Positions 22,586 to 32,524 are shown, counted from the stretch's first letter. The stretch: 64,000 nucleotides of DNA from Pseudoips prasinana (GCA_951640165.1 OX621255.1:23348001-23412000), one strand, 5' to 3'. A program made the numbers and translations. The notes: generated from the letters alone by a model not told the origin.

Positions 22586-22739
22586 TTTTGTTTGTACTGT
22601 TATGCATTTAAGTTTCGATGTTCGTTGACTATGTCAGTGAGTAGTGCCCTTTGCTTACTTATATTCAAACTTCAACGTATTTTGTTACTGTTCGAATATT
22701 ATTCATTTGAACCAGAATTTATTTTATTTCGTTTTCCAC

Positions 22740-22838
22740 ACTCATTTGGTGTTCCTCCAGTGTAATAAGTCGAAAATATATTCCAAAAAGACTTGAATAG
22801 TTCCGGATTTGAACTCAGGGCCTCAAACTTTATGTCTG
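22740..22838 (-). mobile_element. tRNA-like SINE, B-box side
   Basis: The minus strand contains GAGTTCAAATCC (22805-22816), a good pol III B box. The A-box side is at 29494-29504, on the other side of the R1-clade insertion. Joined through the 13-bp duplication, A and B boxes lie a tRNA-like distance apart. The SINE's 3' limit is uncertain (about 22700-22750). Confidence 0.6.
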
Positions 22839-23040
22839 ATGTGTAACCGCTTTTTTTTTTTTTTTTTTTAATAACGTGGGGAAATCCTTTACGGATCCCT
22901 GCGCTGGGCAAGCGACAGGGTATGTCGGGCTCCCAGTAGATTACCGGTGTACCGACTAAAACCCCACGGTGTTTCCACAACTACCTTTAGTCTAGGTCAC
23001 GGGATTCGTGCAGGCATGCACCGCAGCCTAAACAGGTTTT

Positions 23041-23064
23041 GACCCATCTGCACGTAGATGGGTC
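23041..23064 (-). other. Perfect stem-loop in the R1-clade 3' UTR
   Basis: GACCCATCT / AGATGGGTC form a 9-bp perfect stem around GCACGT, between ORF2 and poly(A). Position and shape suit a 3' UTR recognition element for the element's own RT, but that role is inferred. Confidence 0.5.
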
Positions 23065-23190
23065 CCGTCGAACAGAGGGATCAATCCCCCTTCCTACCAC
23101 AAAACGCGCGAAAACACGAGCGCCATCCTCTCGGGACCTGTTCTGATCAGGCGGCAGACTGCCCTAAGTCCGTCGCCCGCAGGTCATACC

Positions 23191-26100
23191 TCAAGGTGGA
23201 TGAAGATCCGCCACGAATGCTCTCCGACGCCTTCGAGGTCTCCTGGCGCGGGCTGGGTCGGAGCTTCTAAGCTCTCGCTCCCGTTCCGCCACCTCCTTTG
23301 CGACCATCACCTCCTCGCAGAAGGAAGCAACGGCAACCCAACTGGTCTCGCTATCGACCATGGACAATATCATGTCCGGTAGCGAGAGGACCCTCGTACC
23401 AAGTGCGGTGACCAAGGCACGACGTTGCACTGCCCATGCTGGGCATTCCAGTAAAGTGTGAAGCGCCGTATCCTCGACGTCACCGCAATGGTGACACTCA
23501 GACGTCTGCTCACGGCCTATGAGACGCAGATACCGCCCAAAGCATCCATGCCCTGAGAGGATCTGCGTCAACCGATATGTAAGAGCACCGTGGTGCCTCT
23601 CCAGCCACGCTTCCAGAATGGGACTTATCGCCACAATCGTGACGCGGCCTGCAGTTGGTTGCGCAAGTCGCAACTTCCACTCAACCACCATGGAATCTTG
23701 GAGTTCAGACCGTTGCGTTTCGATCTCTCGAAACGCTGGACGAAAGCCCCGCTCAAGAGCGTCTCTACGCCACTTGTACAGAAGCGCAAGGACTCTAGCT
23801 TCCAAGTCCCATGGTGGAGATCCGGCTAATAGACTTGCTGCCTCAAAAGAAATCGTGCGGTACCCCCTTATGACCCTTATGGCCATTGCTCTCTGCGGCT
23901 TTCTTAGCTCACGGAGATTGCGAGCTGCCAAGGAATCTCCCCACACGGGAGCCCCGTAAAGGGCCATTGACCGCACGATCCCCATGTATAATTTCCGGCA
24001 GGAGGCATTTGGCCCCCCCACGTTGGGCAGCAATCGCGCTAGGACAGCCGCTGCCGTCAACCATTTGGGGACCAACCTCCGGAAATGCTCTCCGAAGTTC
24101 CATCGGCCGTTGAGAATGAGACCTAAATACCTCATAGTTTTCTCGACAGTGATGCGAACGCCTCCCACCGTGATGTAAGAGCCCACTGGTGGCGCTCTCC
24201 GGGGCCCATGAAAAAAGAGAGCCTCGGATTTATGAAGTGCCACCTCAAGTCCCAGTAGCCGAATCCTTCTCACAGCCTGCGCAACCCCTGCAGTGGCCAA
24301 TATTGCCGCTTGCTGGTGCGTCATCCCCCGCGCCGTCACCAGTGTATCGTCGGCGTAACAGGTAACGTCAACGCCAGGTGGGAGATTTCCACGCAATACC
24401 CAGTCGTATCCGATGTTCCACAGAAGCGGTCCAAGAACCGAACCCTGTGGAACACCGCACGACATCTCTCGTCGACCCCATGCACCTCGACCTGGGTAGA
24501 CCACTGACCTTTCAGACAGATAGGCCCCGACAATTTGACGGAGGTAGTTTGGCACTCGATGGTAATCAAGTGCCACTCTTATGCAACTCCAGGGCAAAGT
24601 GTTAAATGCGTTGGCGATATCAAGAGATACCGCCAAGACCACCTCTCCCTGGGAAATCGCTTCCTCCGTCAGAGCTCTCACGCGCATGATGGCAGCCACA
24701 GTGGAGCGCCCTTGTCGGAAACCAAATTGGTTTTCCGCCAAATCTGGACCAGCCCCAGTTAGATGCCGGACAAGACGGGCTGCTATGACTCTTTCGAAGA
24801 GTTTGCCCACCTCATCCAGCAACACAATGGGGCGGTAGGCAGATGGGGAGTCTGCAGGGCAGCCCATCTTCTGAATCAGAACCAGTTTACCTATTTTCCA
24901 CTGTTGTGGAAACTGGCCCCGTTCAGGGCATGCGCTAAAGAGCCCTCGCAGGCGGGGCCCAAGAGCCCTAAGGGCCAGAACCCATACACGGCCAGGTATA
25001 CCGTCGGGCCCTGGAGCAGTGTTTTTGGCTTGTAGCCTTTGCAACACCGCTCTCAGCTCTTCCCGGGTTACTTCGGGCACGTCAATATCCCCGATGCTTG
25101 GTATCGCCAAAGGAGTTATGGCCGGCGGAGTGTGATCCTCTCTATCGGGGAAAAGTGCTACTATCACCGCTGTTAGTAACTCGGGCCGAAGACTCTGAGT
25201 CAGTGGAGGCGACCATGGACGAAGTTTACCCCGGACCATAAGATATGGCCGTCCCCACGGATCCCGATCTAATCTTGATAGCAACTCTTCACGGGCATAG
25301 GTTTTAGCCCCCAAGATGGCCAACTGCAACTCTCTTTTAGCCAATCTATAATTGCTATATAACTGCCCCTCTACGTCTGCCGCATTGGGTATTTGTCGAC
25401 GTCGCCTTCGATGTCTGGCATACTGGCGGCGCGCCACAACGCAAGCACTGCGTAACTGTGCAATCTCTGGCGTCCACCAGTATACCTGTCGTTTGGCAGG
25501 TTTTCGTCGAACCCGGGGCATTGCCGCATCGCACAATTGTGTGACAGCTTCTCGGAACCATTCTGCCTCAGCAAAAATGTCCACAGGCCTGTCCGGTGCC
25601 GAAACCCAGGCTTGCACAATGGAGGCTTCCAACAGCAACCCACGGTCTAATTGCCTCAAGGCCCAACGCGGGCCGTCCCCAACTAGGGCCCTTGGGACTG
25701 GCGCATAATGGGTCTGGGTAGAGACATCAAATCTAATATACCGGTGGTCAGACATGGTCTCCACCCCCTCTACAACACGCCAACCCAGAACCCGGTGTGC
25801 AATTGTGGGGCTGGCGAACGTAATATCCACTATTGAGCCCCCACGTTGCCGCACGCACGTGTTGACAGAGCCCCTGTTGAGGACAATCAGGCCCTTAACC
25901 AAGGCCCACTCTTCAAGCTCATCCCCCCTCGCGTTTGAAGACGGCGAACCCCAAGCCACTGATTTAGCATTGAAGTCCCCAAGGCAAATCACGGGGCGGG
26001 GATGACATCGATTGACGGCCATACCTAAATCAATCAGAAAATTTTCAAATTCAGGGAGTGGCCGGTTTGGTGAAAAAGAAACCCCCACAACAGCTATGTC

Positions 26101-26349
26101 GCCAATAACTGCAGACACCCACCCCTGCCCACTCGTAATATTTTCAAGAGCAGGAGTGCCAACAGCAGCGCGCGAGATCAAGGCCACCGAGCCACTCAAG
26201 TCCTTTGCCCAGTCGTTTCTGGGTGGGACAAAATAAGGCTCGGCCACCACAGCTACGTTTATCACCCACTGCGCCATGCTCTGGAGTAAAAGATCCTGAG
26301 CACTAGCGCAGTGATTAATATTGCTTTGAAGGAACCGCAGTGGAGCCAT
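23191..26349 (-). CDS. R1-clade ORF2: endonuclease and reverse transcriptase
   Basis: 1052 residues. Endonuclease (about 1-230): LRFLQSNINHCASAQ, VVAEPYFVPP, CLGDFNAKSVAWGSP, GGSIVDITFAS, MSDHRYIRF. RT (about 430-760): NTAPGPDGIPG, KIGKLVLIQKMG, YRPIVLLDEVGKLFERV, ENQFGFRQGRSTVAA, AVSLDIANAFNTLP (motif A), CGVPQGSVLGPLLWN (motif B), TCYADDTLVTA (motif C). Near the C-terminus (about 965) is a zinc-knuckle-like CHHCGDVEDTALHTLLEC. Together these carry out target-primed reverse transcription. ATG overlaps the ORF1 stop (TAATG). No stops or shifts seen. Confidence 0.93.
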   Translation of the reverse strand: MAPLRFLQSNINHCASAQDLLLQSMAQWVINVAVVAEPYFVPPRNDWAKDLSGSVALISRAAVGTPALENITSGQGWVSAVIGDIAVVGVSFSPNRPLPEFENFLIDLGMAVNRCHPRPVICLGDFNAKSVAWGSPSSNARGDELEEWALVKGLIVLNRGSVNTCVRQRGGSIVDITFASPTIAHRVLGWRVVEGVETMSDHRYIRFDVSTQTHYAPVPRALVGDGPRWALRQLDRGLLLEASIVQAWVSAPDRPVDIFAEAEWFREAVTQLCDAAMPRVRRKPAKRQVYWWTPEIAQLRSACVVARRQYARHRRRRRQIPNAADVEGQLYSNYRLAKRELQLAILGAKTYAREELLSRLDRDPWGRPYLMVRGKLRPWSPPLTQSLRPELLTAVIVALFPDREDHTPPAITPLAIPSIGDIDVPEVTREELRAVLQRLQAKNTAPGPDGIPGRVWVLALRALGPRLRGLFSACPERGQFPQQWKIGKLVLIQKMGCPADSPSAYRPIVLLDEVGKLFERVIAARLVRHLTGAGPDLAENQFGFRQGRSTVAAIMRVRALTEEAISQGEVVLAVSLDIANAFNTLPWSCIRVALDYHRVPNYLRQIVGAYLSERSVVYPGRGAWGRREMSCGVPQGSVLGPLLWNIGYDWVLRGNLPPGVDVTCYADDTLVTARGMTHQQAAILATAGVAQAVRRIRLLGLEVALHKSEALFFHGPRRAPPVGSYITVGGVRITVEKTMRYLGLILNGRWNFGEHFRRLVPKWLTAAAVLARLLPNVGGPNASCRKLYMGIVRSMALYGAPVWGDSLAARNLRELRKPQRAMAIRVIRGYRTISFEAASLLAGSPPWDLEARVLALLYKWRRDALERGFRPAFREIETQRSELQDSMVVEWKLRLAQPTAGRVTIVAISPILEAWLERHHGALTYRLTQILSGHGCFGRYLRLIGREQTSECHHCGDVEDTALHTLLECPAWAVQRRALVTALGTRVLSLPDMILSMVDSETSWVAVASFCEEVMVAKEVAERERELRSSDPARARRPRRRRRAFVADLHPP

Positions 26350-26351
26350 TA
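26347..26351 (-). promoter_or_regulatory. TAATG stop-start overlap between ORF1 and ORF2
   Basis: On the minus strand ORF1 ends GAACAGTAA and ORF2 begins ATGGCTCCA, sharing one A. The same UAAUG arrangement is known to couple translation of the two ORFs in the silkworm R1-clade element SART1. The sequence shows the overlap; coupling here is inferred. Confidence 0.75.
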
Positions 26352-29117
26352 CTGTTCATCCATAACAATTCCTCCATCTCGTCCGGGTGCAACCGTATTG
26401 GGAACAGATGCCGGGCGTCTCAGTGGTCCTTGTAGTCTTAAGGGCCCAGAGCCCTTCTGCCCTACTGCCCTAGAAGCAAGACAAGCTTTGCTACCCGCGT
26501 TGTGATCTGCTGACTTTCCCGCGATTGAACATGGACGACAATGCGGTTGATTCGTACACGAGCTAGCCTTATGACCGAGATTGCCACAGCGGAAACAGTA
26601 ACCACTACAGTAATTTTCAGAAGTACATTGTACCCCTACATGTCCTTCTGTCAGGCACCGGAAGCATTTCAGGGCCCTGGGTTGCAAAAGTTTAACCTGC
26701 GCAGACACCCATCCCACTAAAAGTTTGCGGCCGACAAGTTTTTGGGCCGCAGAAACAGGACATTTCAGAACTGTTGTCCCCATACCATCAAAACCTGGAG
26801 TGATATTTCCTGGCTTCACCTGATCCGGGGAACAGTCACCGGCTCGCGAAACAGCCTCCTTCAGCTCATCGAGCCCAGTTGAGTCATCCAGCCCCGTGAT
26901 ACGTAGATTCACACACTTAATGGGCCTGGAAACGCGAACGTCATCTGTAGGTAACAGTGAGCCCAGCCTGTCCTTCAGAGCATTGGCTTTTGCGCCGCAG
27001 TCAGCTCCTGAAACTTCGAGAAGCCGAGCTCCAGTTATTGTCCGCTTGCAGCTGACACTATCGATCTCGAGGTCATTGAGTTTTATGCTAGCCTTAGCTT
27101 GTGCTAGTAGAGCCGCATAGGTTACTCCCCTTTCTGCCGCACCAGGTTGTAGTGTCAACACAACCGCGGCAGAATTAGGGGAGCGGAGCCGAGCTACTGC
27201 CTTTTCCGCCTTGTTCTTTGCCGCTTTTGCCCGCTTCCGTGCCTTAGCTTTTTCCTTCATAGCTTCTTTTCCCGCCCCAGCAACTTGCCATGCTGCATTC
27301 TCGCACTGCATCCTTGGAATTACCCCAGATGCAGCTAGAGAGGTTTGAGTGGATGGAGAAGATACGACATTGGCCCCTTTGCCTTTTCCCTTGCCTTTCG
27401 ACTGGGTACGGATAGAAGCAGCAGGTGCTTCCTTAGATGGGCTTTCATTTACATCCAACGGAGTGTTAGACAATGTTGAGGGAAGTGCCCGGCCAATCAA
27501 TCCCTGTGACTTTTTGCTCCTGCTTTTTTCCTTATTTTGGATGTGGGCAGGTGCAATAGACGTCTCCTCTAACGTCCGCTCAGTTTGACTAGCTGGAGAG
27601 GGATTCAATGAAGCTGGACGTTCATTCCGTCTCATGTCCGCAGCCAGGGCCGGACGCAGGCATATTCTCTCCAGGGCGTCAAACCTAGCACTAAGTTTTG
27701 CTAATTCTGAACGGAACACCTGAGCCAGCTCGGAATCGAGCAATGATGGAGTTGAATCTTGCCCAACCTCTCTGCGATGACGTTCTTCTCGGTCTTTACG
27801 GAATTCCTCTCTAAACACCTCATACTCATGCCGAAGCTCATTCAGTTGGCCTGCGAGTTTTTTATTTTCAGCTCGTAGCCTAACCGTCTCTGTGGAGGAA
27901 GTGCGCTCCGCCAACTCCCTTACGACAGAAATTAGGATTTTGGCCCCATTTCTCAAGTCCTTCTTGGTGGTCCCCTTTAGGCCCTTAGGGATCTCTGTCG
28001 TTTTAAAAAACTCCGTGGCGGCAAGCTCTGCCCTATCTCGCAGCTCATCTACTGAAAGATTTTCAGGCTGAACCATGACATCTTCTCGAGTCACTGACGA
28101 GTCTGAACTTCGTGGAGTCCTTTCCACGTTAGCTATTAAGGCTACCTCAGTTAACCGGCACTCTGGTTGATTGTGCAGCTTACGTGTCCGCGAACGCTGA
28201 AACTGGGAGGACCCAGCGCAACTTGATACACTCATGGCACGTGAAGTGGCATCAGAAACTGACTCTATGTCGTCCACTTCATCGTCATAGTAAGTGGTGA
28301 TAGGGATGTCATGAGTCCTATCATCCTCAACATTTGACGGAAGATTAGCTGCAGGTTCCTCTTGGGCTGACGTATAGTTCCGAAGAGCAAGCTTCTTTCT
28401 GGATTTTGTCGGCTTTCTAAATTTGGGCCGGCAACCACCCTTTTCCGTTGCATCGGGCACAGCTTTGATTTTTTCTGCCGGGGGCCCATCGTCACTTGAT
28501 GATTTCAGCTCTCGGACAGATCTTGTGCCGGGCACTCTTTGTTGATTTTTTCCAGCTGTTGTGCTTGCGCACGGAACTGGTTTCTCTAGAGTCCCATCTG
28601 AACAAACTACAGAGGCACGAGCTACCGAGCGCGTGTGCGGCCGTGGCCGTATATTATTGCTGGCCTCATTCGCTAGTTGCTGCTCGCTCTCCGTGATCTT
28701 TACCCGGGGCTGATTACAGTGCGCAAAGCTGGACTCGCGCACCTGTTCCACGACATCCGTGGTAGTTCGGCGTTGGATGCCCCCCCCAGATACGGCGGGG
28801 CTGCCAGATCCATTAGGACCTGGGAGGGATTCTCCGGTAATACCGGTACCCTCCTGGGGTAGTTCGTTAACCAAAGCCGACTTCATGTTGTTTTTGTAAT
28901 TTTTTACCGAGGTATTCTTCCTCTTTCTCCCCTCCACCGACAAGACAGAGTTGTCTTCTATAGAGGACGCAAAACTGGGCGTGCATACTCTTTCTTCACT
29001 ATGGCATTGAGTGCCCCCCCCAGATACGGTAGGGCTGCCGGATCCACTTGGATCCGGGAGGGATTCTCCGGTTCCACCGGTACCCTCCTGGGGTATTGTG
29101 TTACTCAAGGCCGACAT
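26349..29117 (-). CDS. R1-clade ORF1 (gag-like, zinc knuckles)
   Basis: 922 residues from ATG at 29117. N-terminal third is low-complexity, with a motif duplicated about 50 residues apart (PQEGTGGTGESLPDPSGSGS and a near copy PQEGTGITGESLPGPNGSGS). The middle has a coiled coil (about 400-450, AENKKLAGQLNELRHEYEVF) and a basic stretch (KEKAKARKRAKAAKNKAEKA). C-terminal CCHC knuckles CFRCLTEGHVGVQC, CFRCGNLGHKASSC and HCRPCSIAGKSADH bind the element's RNA. Open throughout. Confidence 0.9.
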   Translation of the reverse strand: MSALSNTIPQEGTGGTGESLPDPSGSGSPTVSGGGTQCHSEERVCTPSFASSIEDNSVLSVEGRKRKNTSVKNYKNNMKSALVNELPQEGTGITGESLPGPNGSGSPAVSGGGIQRRTTTDVVEQVRESSFAHCNQPRVKITESEQQLANEASNNIRPRPHTRSVARASVVCSDGTLEKPVPCASTTAGKNQQRVPGTRSVRELKSSSDDGPPAEKIKAVPDATEKGGCRPKFRKPTKSRKKLALRNYTSAQEEPAANLPSNVEDDRTHDIPITTYYDDEVDDIESVSDATSRAMSVSSCAGSSQFQRSRTRKLHNQPECRLTEVALIANVERTPRSSDSSVTREDVMVQPENLSVDELRDRAELAATEFFKTTEIPKGLKGTTKKDLRNGAKILISVVRELAERTSSTETVRLRAENKKLAGQLNELRHEYEVFREEFRKDREERHRREVGQDSTPSLLDSELAQVFRSELAKLSARFDALERICLRPALAADMRRNERPASLNPSPASQTERTLEETSIAPAHIQNKEKSRSKKSQGLIGRALPSTLSNTPLDVNESPSKEAPAASIRTQSKGKGKGKGANVVSSPSTQTSLAASGVIPRMQCENAAWQVAGAGKEAMKEKAKARKRAKAAKNKAEKAVARLRSPNSAAVVLTLQPGAAERGVTYAALLAQAKASIKLNDLEIDSVSCKRTITGARLLEVSGADCGAKANALKDRLGSLLPTDDVRVSRPIKCVNLRITGLDDSTGLDELKEAVSRAGDCSPDQVKPGNITPGFDGMGTTVLKCPVSAAQKLVGRKLLVGWVSAQVKLLQPRALKCFRCLTEGHVGVQCTSENYCSGYCFRCGNLGHKASSCTNQPHCRPCSIAGKSADHNAGSKACLASRAVGQKGSGPLRLQGPLRRPASVPNTVAPGRDGGIVMDEQ

Positions 29118-29485
29118 TTGTGCTTTTTACAATTGTGCCACCCTCGGGATCAGGTTCGTCCCAGCCATTAAGCCCTTCGCCGGGTGGCATGAACTTGGGC
29201 TTTGGGTATTTTTTTAAAGAGGTTGTCGTCCTCCCTTGCCTTTCTACTGTAATTTCTGCCTAACAGAAAAAACGTAGAAAAGCGATCCCAACCCCTCCCT
29301 TATTGCCAGAATATCAGCCACGAGCAGTAACCCCTTTTTGGGGGACGTATCCCACTACAAAAAACAATTACTGCCCGCGCCCAGGGTGCACCGTCCCGCA
29401 AAACTACCATTCCCACCGGATATATATCCGAATACAGGAACAGTAGCTGCGGGCACACGAGGAGGTTTTCTGGCCCAGCACCCCA
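29118..29485 (-). other. R1-clade 5' UTR
   Basis: 368 bp from the 5' end (minus strand GGGGTGCTGGGCCAG) to the ORF1 ATG. Non-LTR elements of this kind carry an internal promoter here; I see no motif that I can name. Confidence 0.6.
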
Positions 29486-29530
29486 TGTGTAACCGCTGAG
29501 CCAACTGCCAGTTACTAGTGCAGGTTGAAA
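29486..29530 (-). mobile_element. tRNA-like SINE, A-box side
   Basis: The minus strand reads GGCAGTTGGCTCAGCGGTTA; TGGCTCAGCGG (29494-29504) is a good pol III A box. It includes the right copy of the 13-bp duplication made by the R1-clade element. The SINE's 5' end is probably near 29520. Confidence 0.6.
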
Positions 29531-29959
29531 TTAACTAATTTACATATGTCTAGTTGATCCGTTTTTGCTAGTCATTGTCAAAGTTCAAAGTCCATTTTTA
29601 AACATGTTATTGAATGTAGGGGATGCTATGCCAAATTGGTTTTGTTTCTTTGTTTTATTTGAGAAATCACTCACATTTTCTTGATTTTCCTTTAATTATG
29701 CCAGGTATACTGTTTTATCGTTGAAATGGAAAGTTTTTATGCACATTTACTATGAATACTTTCACTGTTTTGCTAGATGATTACGGTTCACTGTTAATGC
29801 TTATTTTTATTGATAATTTTGAATATTATTTAATGTCAACACTTATATGGGTAGGTTGGAGTATACTTCACATTTCTTTTCATTAGAATGATATGATAAT
29901 GATTGAATAGAAGTCAGAAATAAAAGGAGGAATAACCCCATAAAAAGAGGAGGAAATAA
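29531..29959. other. Unassigned AT-rich sequence
   Basis: No convincing frame or repeat boundary. It probably includes the decayed 5' part of the next LINE, whose ORF1 remnant starts near 29960. Confidence 0.4.
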
Positions 29960-30262
29960 CTCAATTGTTACTTTAAAAGCGGTGGAACGTAGAAAATACT
30001 TACATGTTTGGAGACTGGAAAAGTGTACTACAGAAGATAATATGAGGGAGTATATAAAAATATACTGGGAAATAATGATGAATACATTATCGAAAAATTA
30101 AGACCTAAAACGGAGCGAGACTACGCCTCATTTAAGATTGGTGTTACGTTAACCAATTTTGAGAAGCTTTGCGACCCTGATGTTTGGCCTGTTAATGTGG
30201 AATTCAGTGAATGGGTATGGTTTCGTCGCTCAACCGAGGCAAACAGAATGGAAGCTAACTAA
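29960..30262 (+). pseudogene. LINE ORF1 C-terminal domain relic
   Basis: Reads AVERRKYLHVWRLEKCTTED, a frameshift near 30055, then RPKTERDYASFKIGV, PDVWPVNVEFSEWVWFRR and a TAA near 30260. This RNA-binding C-terminal domain is common in PHD-type ORF1s of insect LINEs. The N-terminal half is not recognisable. Confidence 0.6.
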
Positions 30263-30279
30263 ATATTCTAACATTTTAT

Positions 30280-31184
30280 ACCAAAATGTCAGAGGACTTC
30301 GGACAAAGACTACCTAATTTTTATCCTTATTTGATTGGGTCGGGTTTACTTGCGATTACTGAAACTGGCTTAAATGGAGGCTTTCAAAATGGGGAATTCG
30401 TGTTACCAGGATACCAAATGTTACGTTGCGACCGTGCGGATGGCTGCAAGCAGGGAGGTGTATTTTTAGTGGCCACAGGCCACCAGGTATATTCTGCCAC
30501 AGGCGGATGAGAATGAATATATGTTGTTGTTTACTATATTAGAAAAAAATATGTATCAAAAAGAAAGGTAATTTAGTAATATTAGGAGACTTTAACATGC
30601 ACTCGTGTAATAAAAATATATCTTATTATTACGAATATTTCATGGCCTACTGTGAGTTCACTCAGTGTAACACGGTACCTAATTGTAACAATAGGCAGTT
30701 GGACCTCGTGTTGAGCGCTATTGGCGGCGTGTCGGTGAGCGCAGCGGATCCGGGCCTTCAGCCCGTCGACGCTTACCATCCACCGCTGGCGGTGCGCATT
30801 GACAGCGCCGGCGGCGCGCGCGGCATTCGGCCGCCCCCACCACTCTTTGTGTCTCCCACACCACCGCGTATACGACCCACACTAAACTCTCGGTCTACGG
30901 TAACTTGTAAATGGAATTTTAATGAAGCCGACTTCCACCAATTATACCATTTATTGACTGAAATTGATTGGAGTGATATGTACTATTTACAGGACCCGAG
31001 CGAAGTTCTAAATACTTTTTACACGAAGATATATGAGACATTCGATAAATGTGTTCCTCCAAAACATTTCAATTCGATAAAAGGTAGATATACTTACCCA
31101 GTGTGGTATACGGCCCAACTTATTAGGGATATTAAACTTAAATATGAATTACACAAAAAATATCATATATATAAGGTCACGTAA
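30280..31184 (+). pseudogene. LINE endonuclease relic
   Basis: Frames switch several times: YQNVRGLRTKT, then AITETGLNGGF (Glu), then NLVILGDFNMHS and RQLDLVLSAIGG, with DAYHPPLAV where SDHxP is expected. A linker with the Trp-rich NFNEADFHQLYHLLTEIDW follows. Stops and shifts throughout; the catalytic His region is altered. Confidence 0.75.
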
Positions 31185-31261
31185 ATCACTAAGCGATTAT
31201 GACGAGTTTGCACAATGTAGGGCAAGGTTGATATTGAGACTGCACGAGCGCATAACCAATA

Positions 31262-32523
31262 CCGCGACCGTGTGCAAGGACATTTATTGAAGGAACCAAG
31301 AGCTTTTTGGGGCTACATACGATCTAGGAAAGGCGATTCGAATCATCGAAGGCTAATCAAAGATGGACAAGTATTAGCAGAACTTGAATGTGCCAATGAG
31401 TTCGCTCGGTTCTTCCAGTCTGTATATAAATCAGAACCCCCCTTATTGAGCGTGGCTGCGGCGAGCGCGGGTGCAGCTGCGGGCGACGCGCCGGGCGCTT
31501 GGGCGCACATTGCGTGTCTGCGCCCTGCCGAAGTACAGCGAGCACTTGTACGTTTGTCACCGAAGACCTCTGCGGGACCAGATGGAATTTCAGCATTTAT
31601 TTTTAGGGATTATCGTTCAGTCTTTGCGGAACCGTTGCTGCACTTGTTCAACGTGTGTATCAAGGCTGCAAAATTTCCGGATCGTTGGTAATTTACTCGG
31701 GTAGTGCCAGTACCGAAAGGCGGCGGAGGGTCAGCACCCAGTGATTATAGACCTGTGGCGGTTTTATGCACTCCAGCAAAAGTATTCGAGGCGACAATTC
31801 ACAGTAGTATGTACCCTCAAATTAGCGCTCTATTTTCCGACGCGCATCACGGATTCCGTCATGGGCGGGGGCAACGGGTAACTTGCAAAATTTTTTGTTG
31901 TAATTTTTTGTTTCTTATCTACGAGACCGATGTCAGTACGTTGACTGTAGTGGGTGGCTGCCCGAACCCTACTTAACTAGATCAGGGGTGAGTCAAGGCA
32001 GTAATTTAGGGCCCCTTCTTTTCATATTAATGATTAATGACTTACCGGAAGTAGTGAACTCTAAGCCCTTATTATTTGCTGATGATTTCAAATTGGTTCA
32101 GAAGATAGAGCAGATGTCGGACCATGTAATGCTACAGCAGGATATAAGTAGGCTTATGGACTGGAGTATTGATAATAAATTATATTTCAATATGGCAAAA
32201 TTTTCTGTACTATCGTTTAGTCGGCCACGTAACCCGAATCACCATCAGTACTTCATGGACGGTACGCCGCTTCAGCGGGTATTTGAGGTGAACGATTTGG
32301 GTGTTTGCTTCAATACCGATGTAAACTTTCGAACACACATTACAAATGTTTGTAAAAAAGCCTATCGCAATTTAGGAATGTTCTAGCGAACCAATTTACG
32401 AACATTAGTGCCCTGAAAGCATTGTATGGGGCGCTTGTGAGAAGTCATTTAGAATGGAATGCTATCATTTGGTCACCACACGAAGCGAAATATAAATTAA
32501 TGATTGAACGGATTCAAAATAAA
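31262..32523 (+). pseudogene. LINE reverse transcriptase relic with motif A deleted
   Basis: KEPRAFWGYIRSRKGDSN, TSAGPDGISAFIFRDY, a stop at 31689, VVPVPKGGG, DYRPVAVLCTPAKVFE and HHGFRHGRG; then the FxxAFD region is missing near 31885-31975. It resumes with VSQGSNLGPLLFILMIND, LLFADDFKLVQ (motif C) and FEVNDLGVCFNTDV, followed by a frameshift at 32386 and the thumb start up to IQNK. Cannot code for an active RT. Confidence 0.8.
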
Positions 32524-32524
32524 G

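Larger units (their letters stand above)
10950..22640 (-). mobile_element. Jockey-group non-LTR retrotransposon, split by later insertions
   Basis: Read on the minus strand: 5' UTR (from about 22640), ORF1 (22585-21425), endonuclease (about 21300-20178), BEL/Pao insertion (13193-20172), linker, smaller insertions (12712-13135), RT (12711-11500) and thumb (11473-11021), then an A-rich 3' end next to the Helitron terminus. The reading frame before the LTR element (RAENKCKATWKII) continues on its far side as NDRLKLNDLKHEIKELSDG, which proves a single element. Its exact 5' end is not fixed. Confidence 0.85.
22852..29485 (-). mobile_element. Full-length R1-clade non-LTR retrotransposon
   Basis: A 13-bp duplication ATGTGTAACCGCT flanks it (22839-22851, 29486-29498). 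The minus-strand order is 5' UTR (29485-29118), ORF1 (29117-26349), ORF2 (26349-23191), 3' UTR and a poly(A) run (22852-22870 as T). Both ORFs are open, GC-richer than the surroundings, and linked by TAATG. By structure it could be an active copy. Its target here is a SINE and not rDNA or a telomeric repeat. Confidence 0.93.
29960..32523 (+). mobile_element. Degenerate jockey/CR1-like non-LTR element, left part
   Basis: Plus-strand order: ORF1 C-terminus (29960-30262), endonuclease (30280-30880), linker, RT fingers (31262-31875), a deletion of motif A, RT palm (31975-32386), thumb start ending IERIQNK at 32523. The thumb continues at 40324 (FVRFMYLKQYG) after the ISL2EU insertion. Confidence 0.85.

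Noticed and set aside
22805..22838. Functional tRNA gene
   Set aside because: Interrupted by 6.6 kb, with an AT-rich tail and no visible anticodon-stem support; a SINE fits better.
23200..29263. Many plus-strand frames opposite the R1-clade element
   Set aside because: Shadow frames of GC-richer ORF1 and ORF2 on the minus strand.
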